Positions 1 through 5,947 of a stretch of DNA of 8,093 nt are shown one piece after another; positions within the stretch are counted from its first letter, which is position 1, and each line of letters starts with the position of its first letter. A program made the position numbers and the translations under genes. The stretch spans positions 707 to 8,799 of the forward strand of contig DHGA01000073.1 of the NCBI GenBank assembly GCA_002402545.1, read 5' to 3'. Source of the stretch: Syntrophaceae bacterium UBA4810. Lineage in GTDB: Bacteria; Desulfobacterota; Syntrophia; Syntrophales; Smithellaceae. The notes beneath the pieces were generated by a model that saw only the letters and a program-made list of their open reading frames with translations, searched no databases and was not told where the DNA came from.

Positions 1-303
1 GGCAATATAATGAAACAGGCAAAAAAGATGCAGGAACAAATGGGTAAGATACAGGAAGAGCTGGAAACAAAAACCGTTGAAGCGCAGGCCGGCGGAGGAA
101 TGGTGCGCGTAGTCGTAAACGGTAAATTCAATGTCGTATCCATCAAAATAGAGAAGGAAGTAGTAAATCCCGAAGACATGGAAATGCTCGAAGACCTGAT
201 CTTGGCGGCGGTCAATGAAGGCGTGCGCAAGGCGCAGGAAATGGCCTCACAGGAAATGGCAAAAATTACTGGAGGGCTGGGGATTCCCGGATTAAGTTTC
301 TAG
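1..303 (+). CDS. ybaB: YbaB/EbfC-family nucleoid-associated protein, 5'-truncated by the window edge
   Basis: Small DNA-binding protein of the YbaB/EbfC family, which forms dimers and coats or bends DNA in the nucleoid. The visible part is about 100 residues, close to the usual 100-110. An ATG lies at position 10, but the reading frame is open to base 1 and reads Gly-Asn-Ile before that Met. This matches the family's typical N-terminus, where a short Gly-rich stretch precedes 'MKQAKKMQEQM', so the true start is probably just outside the window. Visible family features are the charged, Met/Gln-rich N-terminal helix, the 'GGGMVRVVVNGK' beta-strand region, and the C-terminal helix 'LEDLILAAVNEG' ending in a Gly-rich tail. 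recR follows after 10 bases, the conserved ybaB-recR pair that often lies behind dnaX. Family assignment is firm; the start is not. Confidence 0.93.
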   Translation, partial: GNIMKQAKKMQEQMGKIQEELETKTVEAQAGGGMVRVVVNGKFNVVSIKIEKEVVNPEDMEMLEDLILAAVNEGVRKAQEMASQEMAKITGGLGIPGLSF

Positions 304-313
304 GACAAATTTT

Positions 314-913
314 ATGAAAGCGTACGCGCAACCAATCAAAAAACTTATTGAAGAACTGGGCAAGCTTCCCGGCATCGGAGAAAAAACGGCCACCAGGCTG
401 GCCAATTATATTTTACGCGCCACCGCGGATGACGTGAAAAAACTGGCGGAAAGCATCATCGAAGTAAAAAGAAAAATTAAATTTTGCAGCGTTTGCCTGA
501 ATCTCACGGAAACGGAAACCTGCCATATTTGCCATGATAAAAATCGGGATCATACGATAATTTGCGTGGTGCAGGAACCGGACGCCATGGTAGCAATCGA
601 AGAAAGCGGATGCTTTCATGGAACATATCATGTCCTGCATGGCGCTTTGGCGCCGCTGGACGGCATCGGCCCGGAAAGCCTGCATCTTAACGAATTAATG
701 AAGCGCATCGACAGCAAAACAGTCAAGGAAATAATAATAGCGACAAATCCTGATGTGCATGGAGAAGCAACTGCCTTGCTGATTATTAGAATGCTCAAAG
801 GAAGAAATATAAAGGTAACCCGAATTGCCACCGGCGTGCCGCTGGGCGGCGACCTGAAATATATCGATAAAATGACCATATCCAAATCGCTCGAATTCAG
901 GCGCGGCATGTAA
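314..913 (+). CDS. recR: Recombination mediator protein RecR
   Basis: RecR works with RecO (and RecF) to load RecA onto SSB-coated single-stranded DNA in gap repair. The 199-residue length is typical of the family. Visible in order: an N-terminal helix-hairpin-helix region (KLPGIGEKTATRLA, about residues 17-30); a C4 zinc finger with Cys58, Cys61, Cys70 and Cys73; a Toprim domain beginning at IICVVQEPDAM (about 82-92); 'HVLHGALAPLDGIGP' (106-120); and the 'TNPDVHGEAT' Toprim segment. The C-terminal Walker-like stretch contains VPLGGDLKYID. The start is supported by an AGGAC Shine-Dalgarno at 302-306, seven bases upstream, which overlaps the end of ybaB. The sequence is complete with all four zinc ligands and nothing is broken. 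The fumarase alpha gene begins four bases after the stop. Confidence 0.97.
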   Translation: MKAYAQPIKKLIEELGKLPGIGEKTATRLANYILRATADDVKKLAESIIEVKRKIKFCSVCLNLTETETCHICHDKNRDHTIICVVQEPDAMVAIEESGCFHGTYHVLHGALAPLDGIGPESLHLNELMKRIDSKTVKEIIIATNPDVHGEATALLIIRMLKGRNIKVTRIATGVPLGGDLKYIDKMTISKSLEFRRGM

Positions 914-917
914 ATTT

Positions 918-1769
918 ATGGATAAGATCAGGAAAATAGACAGCAAGCTCATTACCGAAACAGTGAAGAAACTGTTTATCGAAGCCAACACAAACTTGGG
1001 CCAGGATGTGGTCAGCGCCCTGAAGGACGCTCTCACGCGGGAAGAATCTCCCCTGGGCAAACAGGTGCTCGAAAAAATAATCGATAATGCTGATATTGCC
1101 CGCCGCGAAAAAATGCCCATCTGTCAGGACACCGGCCTGGCAGTGCTGTTTATTGAAATCGGGCAGGATGTCCATATTGTCGGCGGTGATTTGCGCGCCG
1201 CGATTGAAGAAGGGGTACGCCAGGCTTACCAGGATGGTTTTTTACGCAAATCCGTCTGTGATCCGCTGACCAGGAAAAATACCCAGGATAACACGCCGGC
1301 CATAATCCATATTGATATTGTATCAGGCGATAAACTGAAAATTATTGCCATGCCCAAAGGCGGCGGTAGTGAAAACATGAGCGCGGCACAAATGCTTACA
1401 CCGGCCACGGGCGAAGAAGGCATTAAAAAATTTGTTATTGAAAAAGTAAAACAAGCCGGGGCCAATCCCTGCCCGCCCATTATTGTCGGAGTCGGCATCG
1501 GCGGTTCACTCGAAGAAGCGTGTGTTTTAGCTAAAAAATCTTTGCTACGCCCTGTGGGTGAAGCTAATAACAATGATGAACGCCTGGCACAAATGGAAAA
1601 AGAACTGCTCACCAGCATTAATAAACTGGGTATCGGCCCGGGCGGTCTGGGAGGAAGAATTTCCGCGCTGGCAGTCAACATCGAGATGCTGCCTTGCCAT
1701 ATTGCGTCACTTCCCGTAGCTGTAAATATTCAGTGTCACGTAGCGCGGCATAAAGAAGAAATTATATAG
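918..1769 (+). CDS. Class I fumarate hydratase, alpha subunit (FumA N-terminal / TtdA-like)
   Basis: Large subunit of a two-subunit, oxygen-sensitive [4Fe-4S] hydro-lyase that interconverts fumarate and malate in the cytoplasm. The 283 residues correspond to the N-terminal domain of single-chain class I fumarases. Cys69 in 'MPICQDTG', Cys185 in 'ANPCPP' and Cys273 in 'VNIQCHVARH' sit where class I fumarases have their three cluster ligands; Cys202 in the 'EEACVLAKKSLLRP' motif is another conserved-looking cysteine. The 'KGGGSENMS' loop (148-155) and 'GPGGLGGR' (240-247) are also typical. The beta subunit follows nine bases downstream. The start lies four bases after the recR stop with no good Shine-Dalgarno, so expression may rely on translational coupling to recR. 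L-tartrate dehydratase (TtdAB) is the main alternative. Fumarase is preferred because it fits a TCA or propionate pathway feeding the downstream oxoacid oxidoreductase, but sequence alone does not fix the substrate. Confidence 0.9.
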   Translation: MDKIRKIDSKLITETVKKLFIEANTNLGQDVVSALKDALTREESPLGKQVLEKIIDNADIARREKMPICQDTGLAVLFIEIGQDVHIVGGDLRAAIEEGVRQAYQDGFLRKSVCDPLTRKNTQDNTPAIIHIDIVSGDKLKIIAMPKGGGSENMSAAQMLTPATGEEGIKKFVIEKVKQAGANPCPPIIVGVGIGGSLEEACVLAKKSLLRPVGEANNNDERLAQMEKELLTSINKLGIGPGGLGGRISALAVNIEMLPCHIASLPVAVNIQCHVARHKEEII

Positions 1770-1778
1770 GATATAGAA

Positions 1779-2351
1779 TTGAACAAAAAAGAAAACATGG
1801 CTCGTCACATTGAGATTCCATTAAAGGCGGATGATCTTTCCTCTCTTCATGCCGGTGATATGGTGCTTTTAAGCGGTGAAGTTTATACCGCGCGTGATGT
1901 CGCGCATCGCCGTCTTTATGAAGCGTTGAACAAAGGGGATAAGCTTCCATTTGATTTAAAGACAGCGGTAATATTCTACGCGGCGCCCGCTCCGACTCCG
2001 CCCGGAAAAATTATCGGCTCCATCGGCCCGACAACCAGTTACCGGATGGATTTCTTCACGCCGAAGTTAATTGAAAACGGCCTCAAAGGCATGATCGGAA
2101 AGGGAAACAGATCTAAAGAAGTTGTGCAGGCAATAAAGAAATTCGGCGCGGTGTATTTTGGCGCGATCGGCGGTATTGCCGCGCTTAGCTCGCAATGCGT
2201 GAAAAAAGCCGAACTCGTCGCTTATGAGGATCTTGGCCCGGAAGCCATAAGAAAATTAACCGTGGTTGATTTTCCCGTGATAGTTATCAATGACACCATG
2301 GGAAATGATTTATACGCTCAGGCGGAAAACATGTGGCGCGTCAATAATTAA
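1779..2351 (+). CDS. Class I fumarate hydratase, beta subunit (FumA C-terminal / TtdB-like)
   Basis: Small subunit of the class I hydro-lyase, completing the active site with the alpha subunit. The 190 residues match the C-terminal domain family (about 190-200). Conserved motifs are 'TARDVAHRRL' (37-46, Asp40 and His43), 'PPGKIIGSIGPTTSYRMD' (74-91), 'GMIGKGNRS' (104-112), 'YFGAIGGIAAL' (126-136) and 'AYEDLGPEAI' (149-158), ending with 'VINDTMGNDLY'. Two starts are possible: TTG at 1779, preceded at seven bases by AGGA (1768-1771, overlapping the alpha stop codon), or ATG at 1797, which gives the more family-like N-terminus 'MARHIEIPL' but has only an A-rich, weak ribosome site. TTG is annotated because of the Shine-Dalgarno; the difference is six residues. 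The next gene is 107 bases away behind its own promoter, so this is probably the last gene of the upstream unit, though no strong terminator is visible. Confidence 0.91.
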   Translation: MNKKENMARHIEIPLKADDLSSLHAGDMVLLSGEVYTARDVAHRRLYEALNKGDKLPFDLKTAVIFYAAPAPTPPGKIIGSIGPTTSYRMDFFTPKLIENGLKGMIGKGNRSKEVVQAIKKFGAVYFGAIGGIAALSSQCVKKAELVAYEDLGPEAIRKLTVVDFPVIVINDTMGNDLYAQAENMWRVNN

Positions 2352-2381
2352 AACGGTAAAAATTTGTATTTTTAAAAAAAG

Positions 2382-2410
2382 TTGACAGAAAAATCCAAAT
2401 ATACTAGAAA
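2382..2410 (+). promoter_or_regulatory. Sigma70-like promoter of the por operon
   Basis: A perfect -35 hexamer TTGACA lies at 2382-2387. Seventeen bases later is TAGAAA at 2405-2410, a 4/6 match to the -10 consensus. The DNA just upstream (about 2357-2381) is a run of A and T tracts resembling an UP element. A start of transcription near 2417 would give a leader of about 42 bases before the porG ATG. An alternative -10-like TATACT at 2400-2405 would leave only a 12-base spacer and is less likely. The site lies in the only long intergenic gap of the window, between the fumarase beta gene and porG. Confidence 0.6.
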
Positions 2411-2415
2411 AACGC

Positions 2416-2452
2416 CTCACTTTACTTCGTGATAATTAATCCAGTAAGGGAG
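2416..2452 (+). promoter_or_regulatory. Predicted leader hairpin occluding the porG ribosome binding site
   Basis: Bases 2416-2425 (CTCACTTTAC) can pair with 2444-2452 (GTAAGGGAG). This gives six pairs (one of them G-U), a bulged A at 2419, then three more pairs, around an 18-base loop (2426-2443). The 3' arm contains the whole AAGGGAG Shine-Dalgarno of porG at 2446-2452, so folding would hide it from the ribosome. The predicted transcript would begin almost at the 5' base of the stem. The pairing is seen directly in the sequence; a regulatory role is inference, and the long loop makes stability modest. Confidence 0.35.
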
Positions 2453-2458
2453 TTTATA

Positions 2459-3007
2459 ATGATAGAAGTTAGATGGCACGGTCGGGGTGGCCAGGGAGCG
2501 GTGACTTCAGTGGAATTGCTGGCTGTTTCGGCAATCGCCGCGGGAAAATACGCTCAGGGATTTCCCAGTTTTGGGCCGGAAAGAAGAGGCGCTCCGGTAG
2601 CCGCGTTTACAAGAGTTGATAGTCAAAAAATCAACAAAAGATCAGGTATTTACAAGCCTGATGTTGTCCTGGTTCTCGATGCCAGCCTTATCGGCCTGGT
2701 GAATGTAACGGAAGGTTTAAAACCCGAAGGGAAATTAATCGTCAATACTCACAAAACACCCGATGAGATCCGCAAGCAATTGGACTTTAAAGGCACGGTG
2801 GCCACGGTTGACGGCACGGGAATCGCCCGCAAGGAAATGGGGGTTCCTATCGCCAACACGACCATGATCGGAGCGCTTTTAAAGGTAACGGGAATGCTCG
2901 AACTCGACGCGATGAAAGAAGCTGTGGAACATCGCTTTGGCCGCATAGCTCAAAAAAATCTTGCCGCTATGAAACGTGCCTACGACGAAATAAAAATCAG
3001 CAATTAA
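2459..3007 (+). CDS. porG: 2-oxoacid:ferredoxin oxidoreductase, gamma subunit
   Basis: Gamma subunit of the four-subunit pyruvate/2-oxoacid:ferredoxin oxidoreductase; in single-chain enzymes this is the domain that helps bind CoA. The 182-residue length is usual for PorG. The diagnostic N-terminus is 'MIEVRWHGRGGQGAVTS', followed by 'ELLAVSAIAAGKYAQGFPSFGPERRGAPVAAF' split over the next strand-helix region, and later 'MIGALLKVTGML'. The ATG at 2459 is chosen over an in-frame GTG at 2429 because AAGGGAG (2446-2452) lies six bases upstream and the family starts at this methionine; the longer form adds ten residues ('MIINPVREFI') without family character. It is the first gene of the porGDAB cluster, driven by the promoter at 2382-2410. 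Pyruvate is the likeliest substrate, but related enzymes use branched-chain, 2-oxoglutarate or aryl 2-oxoacids. Confidence 0.93.
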   Translation: MIEVRWHGRGGQGAVTSVELLAVSAIAAGKYAQGFPSFGPERRGAPVAAFTRVDSQKINKRSGIYKPDVVLVLDASLIGLVNVTEGLKPEGKLIVNTHKTPDEIRKQLDFKGTVATVDGTGIARKEMGVPIANTTMIGALLKVTGMLELDAMKEAVEHRFGRIAQKNLAAMKRAYDEIKISN

Positions 3008-3020
3008 GGGGTATATCTAT

Positions 3021-3299
3021 ATGGCATTAAAAACATGGAAGGAGCTTCCAATTGGTTGTGTTGTTTCCGAGCCGGGAAGCGCCAGTGAATATCACACAGG
3101 CAGCTGGCGTTCGCAGCGCCCTGTCTGGAACGACGCCAAGTGCATCAAGTGCGGCATCTGCTATGTGTTTTGCCCGGAAGGATGCGTGCAGCAGGGCGAA
3201 GATGGCTTTTTCAAGGCAAACCTTGATTATTGCAAGGGATGCGGTATTTGCGCGCATGAATGCTGGCCAAAAGCCATAGAAATGGTGGAGGAGGAATAA
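3021..3299 (+). CDS. porD: 2-oxoacid:ferredoxin oxidoreductase, delta (ferredoxin-like) subunit
   Basis: Small ferredoxin-type subunit carrying two [4Fe-4S] clusters that pass electrons from the TPP centre of PorB to external ferredoxin or another acceptor. The 92 residues match the usual PorD size. Two motifs are complete: Cys41-x2-Cys44-x2-Cys47-x3-Cys51 followed by 'PEGC', and Cys71-x2-Cys74-x2-Cys77-x3-Cys81. The N-terminal 'MALKTWKELPIG' plus a 'TGSWRSQRPVWN' segment (27-37) is the typical PorD leader that docks on the partner subunits. One small oddity: the second motif reads Cys81-Trp-Pro rather than the usual Cys-Pro. The start is supported by AAGGGG at 3006-3011, overlapping the porG stop. 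The porA ATG follows one base after the stop, so the subunits are translated in close linkage. Confidence 0.95.
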   Translation: MALKTWKELPIGCVVSEPGSASEYHTGSWRSQRPVWNDAKCIKCGICYVFCPEGCVQQGEDGFFKANLDYCKGCGICAHECWPKAIEMVEEE

Positions 3300-3300
3300 T

Positions 3301-4476
3301 ATGGGCAAACGCATGGGTATGGAAGTAGCAATGGCCGTGGCGGAAGCCGTTGGCCTTTGCAATATCGACATGGCGGCCGTTTATCCCATCACACCGCAGT
3401 CGCATATCGCCGAGCATCTTTCTGATTTGGTCGCCAATGGAGAAATCGACGCGGAATTTGTTACTGTGGAATCCGAACATTCAGCGATGAGCGCGGTTAT
3501 CGGCGCTTCCGGCACCGGCGCCCGCTCCTACACAGCAACAAGCTCGCAGGGGTTGATGCTGATGCACGAACTTTTACCAATTGCTTCAGCGATGCGCCTG
3601 CCGATATGCATGGCTATCGCCAACCGGGCGGTTTCGGGCCCCTTAAATATTTTAAATGATCATACAGATATCATGCCCCAGCGCGATTCGGGCTGGATAT
3701 CCATGTTTGTAGAAAATGGTCAGGAAGCCATTGACATGTCTATCATCGCGTTCAAAATCGCCGAACATAAGGATGTAATGCTGCCGGTTAATATTAATAT
3801 TGACGGTTTTCAGCTAACGCACATGGTTGAGCCTTTTGAAATGCCCACCCAGGAAGAAGTCAATCAGTTCCTGCCGCCTTTTGTGCCGCATGCCACGCTG
3901 CATCCGGCAAAGCCCGTGACCATGGGCGCTTTTGCCATGTCGGACTATTTTGCCGAAATCATGAAAGCCAAAGATGAGGCTCTGAAAAATTCCAAAAAAG
4001 TAATTCTGGATGTTTGGGATGACTGGGCAAAAATATTCGGCAGAACCTATAAGCCGGTAGAAACTTATATGGCGGATGACGCGGAAATATTGATGCTGAC
4101 CATGGGCTCGATGGGCGAAACAGCTCAGGTGGCGATCGATGAGCTTCGCGCGAAAGGTATAAAAGCAGGCCTGGTAAAGCTAAGATTGTGGCGGCCCTTC
4201 CCTCTGGAGGAAATAAAAGCCGTTTTGAAAAACACGAAGAAGCTGATCGTGACCGACCGCGCCATTTCTTTTGGCGGTCCAGGCGGTCCGGTATTTTCAG
4301 AAATTAAATCGGCACTATATGCCGAAGCCCAGCGGCCTTTGATTTATAATTACATTTACGGCCTTGGCGGCAGAGACGTTCCTGTACCCGACTTTGTAGG
4401 CATGTTTGAAAAAGTTCTGGCAGACACAGCGGGAAAACTTGCGGATTCCTATGAATTTTGGGGGGTGAGAGAATAA
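3301..4476 (+). CDS. porA: 2-oxoacid (probably pyruvate):ferredoxin oxidoreductase, alpha subunit
   Basis: Alpha subunit, which supplies the pyrimidine-binding and substrate-contact domains of the TPP enzyme converting a 2-oxoacid plus CoA to acyl-CoA, CO2 and reduced ferredoxin. The 391 residues fit PorA (about 390-400). The signature 'YPITPQS' is at 28-34, with Thr31 in the position of the conserved active-site Thr of pyruvate:ferredoxin oxidoreductase. Glu59 in 'TVESEHSAMS' is the expected cofactor-activating glutamate. 'NRAVSGPLNILNDHTD' (108-123) holds Arg109, aligned by eye with the substrate-carboxylate arginine. The C-terminal transketolase-like domain includes 'MLTMGSMGETAQ' and 'LRLWRPFP'. 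A strong GGAGGAGG (3287-3294) lies six bases upstream, inside porD. Its stop codon shares one base with the porB ATG. The pyruvate call rests on motif resemblance; other 2-oxoacids are not excluded. Confidence 0.94.
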   Translation: MGKRMGMEVAMAVAEAVGLCNIDMAAVYPITPQSHIAEHLSDLVANGEIDAEFVTVESEHSAMSAVIGASGTGARSYTATSSQGLMLMHELLPIASAMRLPICMAIANRAVSGPLNILNDHTDIMPQRDSGWISMFVENGQEAIDMSIIAFKIAEHKDVMLPVNINIDGFQLTHMVEPFEMPTQEEVNQFLPPFVPHATLHPAKPVTMGAFAMSDYFAEIMKAKDEALKNSKKVILDVWDDWAKIFGRTYKPVETYMADDAEILMLTMGSMGETAQVAIDELRAKGIKAGLVKLRLWRPFPLEEIKAVLKNTKKLIVTDRAISFGGPGGPVFSEIKSALYAEAQRPLIYNYIYGLGGRDVPVPDFVGMFEKVLADTAGKLADSYEFWGVRE

Positions 4477-5429
4477 TGAATATCGTAGAAAATTTTGATC
4501 TGTTTGCCCCGCGTCTTATTAACAAAAAAGAATTGTTGTCTTCCGGACATCGTGCCTGTTCCGGCTGCGCCGAAGTTCTGGCCGTGCGCCTGATGGCCAA
4601 AGCTTTGGGCGAAAATACCGTCATCGCCTCCGCGACAGGCTGTATGGAAATTGTTTCCAGCATGTTTCCCACCACCGCATGGGAAGTGCCGTGGATCCAT
4701 GTCGCTTTTGAAAACACGGCGGCGGTGGCATCAGGCGTGGAAGCGGGACTTAAGGCTCTGCGGAAAAAAGGCAGAATTGACGACCGCTATGTCAAAGTTG
4801 TGGGCATGGCCGGTGACGGCGGCACCATGGACATCGGGTTTCAGGCGCTTTCCGGCGCGATGGAACGCGGCCACGACATGCTTTTTGTCTGTTTTGACAA
4901 TGAAGCTTACATGAACACGGGTATTCAGCGCTCCAGCGGCACGCCGATGGGCGCGTCCACAACCACGGCACCAGCGGGAAAGGTGAGCATCGGTCAGAAA
5001 ACATGGAAAAAGAATATGCCCGAAATTCTGGTTGCTCACGCAATACCCTATGTGGCTACCGCCTGTCCGAGTTATCCGCTGGATTTCATCCGCAAGATTG
5101 AGAAAGCAAAAAGCATTAAAGGACCGTCTTATATTCACTGTTTCTCCGTTTGTCCAACAGGATGGCGCAGCCCTTCCAATATGGCCATAGCCACGGGACG
5201 CCTGGCTGTGGAAACAGGCGTATTCCCCTTATTCGAAGTGGAAAACGGTCACTACCATCTTTCACCGGATATGCCAAAAAAGCTCAGACCAATAAAAGAT
5301 TATTTTAAGGGGCAGGGGCGTTTCCGCCACCTTACCGCTGATGACATTGAGATGATCCAGAAAAAAGTAACCGCTGAATTTAATAAGCTTAAAGAAAAAG
5401 CCAAATTTCTCAAAACAGGCAATGAATAA
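4476..5429 (+). CDS. porB: 2-oxoacid (probably pyruvate):ferredoxin oxidoreductase, beta (TPP-binding) subunit
   Basis: Beta subunit binding the TPP diphosphate and a proximal [4Fe-4S] cluster. The TPP/Mg motif begins at 'GDGG' (113-116) and ends with Asn142 in 'VCFDNEAYMNTG'. The four PorB cluster cysteines are visible as Cys28-x2-Cys31 ('ACSGC'), Cys56 ('TGCMEI') and Cys226 ('VCPTGW'). The 317 residues are a normal PorB length. The ATG at 4476 is preferred to an in-frame TTG at 4458: it overlaps the porA stop by one base (TAATG), has a GGTGAG ribosome site about six bases upstream, and yields the family-like start 'MNIVENFDLFAPR'. The TTG would add six residues translated from the ribosome site itself. 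It ends the porGDAB cluster; the NuoE-like gene starts 36 bases later with no visible terminator between them. Confidence 0.94.
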   Translation: MNIVENFDLFAPRLINKKELLSSGHRACSGCAEVLAVRLMAKALGENTVIASATGCMEIVSSMFPTTAWEVPWIHVAFENTAAVASGVEAGLKALRKKGRIDDRYVKVVGMAGDGGTMDIGFQALSGAMERGHDMLFVCFDNEAYMNTGIQRSSGTPMGASTTTAPAGKVSIGQKTWKKNMPEILVAHAIPYVATACPSYPLDFIRKIEKAKSIKGPSYIHCFSVCPTGWRSPSNMAIATGRLAVETGVFPLFEVENGHYHLSPDMPKKLRPIKDYFKGQGRFRHLTADDIEMIQKKVTAEFNKLKEKAKFLKTGNE

Positions 5430-5465
5430 GAGCGAAGTTTAAAAGAATATCTAGGGGAAAAAGGG

Positions 5466-5945
5466 ATGACGAAAACAGAAAATGTTGCAGCAGCAACAAA
5501 AGCAATCATTAAAAAACAGGGAAATTCTAAAAGCGCGCTGATTGCCGTGTTGCAGGATATACAGGAAACTTTCAACTATCTTCCTAAAGACGCGTTGAAG
5601 ACAGCTTCCAAAACAATGAATGTTCCTTTAAGCCGCGTTTACGAAGCAGCCACGTTTTACTCCGCCTTCAGCTTGAAGCCCCGCGGTAAAAACATTGTTA
5701 AAATATGCAAAGGAACGGCATGTCATGTCCGCGGCGCTGCTGCTCTTCAGGACAGGTTCGAAAGTACGCTGTGCATCAAACCGGGAGAAACAACCCCTGA
5801 CAAAATGTTCTCACTCGAAACAGTCAACTGTGTGGGCGCCTGCGCGCTAGGACCTGTTGTGGTGATTAATACCGATTATCACGGCCAGGTGACCATCAAT
5901 AAAGTAGATAAAATAATAGATAAAATTAAAAAAGAGGGGGCCTAG
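5466..5945 (+). CDS. NuoE/HydC-like [2Fe-2S] protein (NADH-dependent oxidoreductase 24 kDa-type subunit)
   Basis: Thioredoxin-like [2Fe-2S] subunit of the complex I 24 kDa family (NuoE, HydC, HndA). It pairs with the NuoF-type flavoprotein to move electrons between NAD(H) and iron-sulfur clusters. The 159 residues match the family. The N-terminal helical domain contains 'LIAVLQDIQETFNYLPKDAL' (25-44) and 'YEAATFYSAFSLKPRGK' (59-75), which are hallmark segments. Ligands are Cys81 and Cys86 ('CKGTACH') and Cys122 and Cys126 ('CVGACALGP'). Start: ATG 5466 with AGGGG at 5453-5457. It lies 36 bases behind porB and two bases before the NuoF-like gene, so it is probably on the por transcript. The soluble operon context and its HydB-type partner favour a HydC-like role rather than membrane complex I; no other nuo genes are visible. 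Confidence 0.93.
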   Translation: MTKTENVAAATKAIIKKQGNSKSALIAVLQDIQETFNYLPKDALKTASKTMNVPLSRVYEAATFYSAFSLKPRGKNIVKICKGTACHVRGAAALQDRFESTLCIKPGETTPDKMFSLETVNCVGACALGPVVVINTDYHGQVTINKVDKIIDKIKKEGA

Positions 5946-5947
5946 CG

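Noticed and set aside
2357..2374. Inverted repeat TAAAAA...TTTTTA just after the fumarase beta stop, a possible terminator
   Set aside because: The stem would be only A-T pairs with six pairs around a six-base loop; no G/C-rich stem precedes the T run, so it is unlikely to terminate. It fits better as part of an A/T-rich UP-like tract.
2400..2405. TATACT as an alternative -10 element
   Set aside because: It is a better hexamer than TAGAAA, but the spacer to TTGACA would be only 12 bases, too short for a sigma70 promoter.
4458..4475. Upstream TTG start for porB
   Set aside because: It would translate the ribosome-site sequence itself and adds residues without family character; the overlapping ATG at 4476 is better placed.
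5430..5465. Possible separate promoter for the NuoE-like gene
   Set aside because: No -35/-10 pair is visible in the 36-base gap; it holds only a ribosome binding site, so co-transcription with por is simpler.
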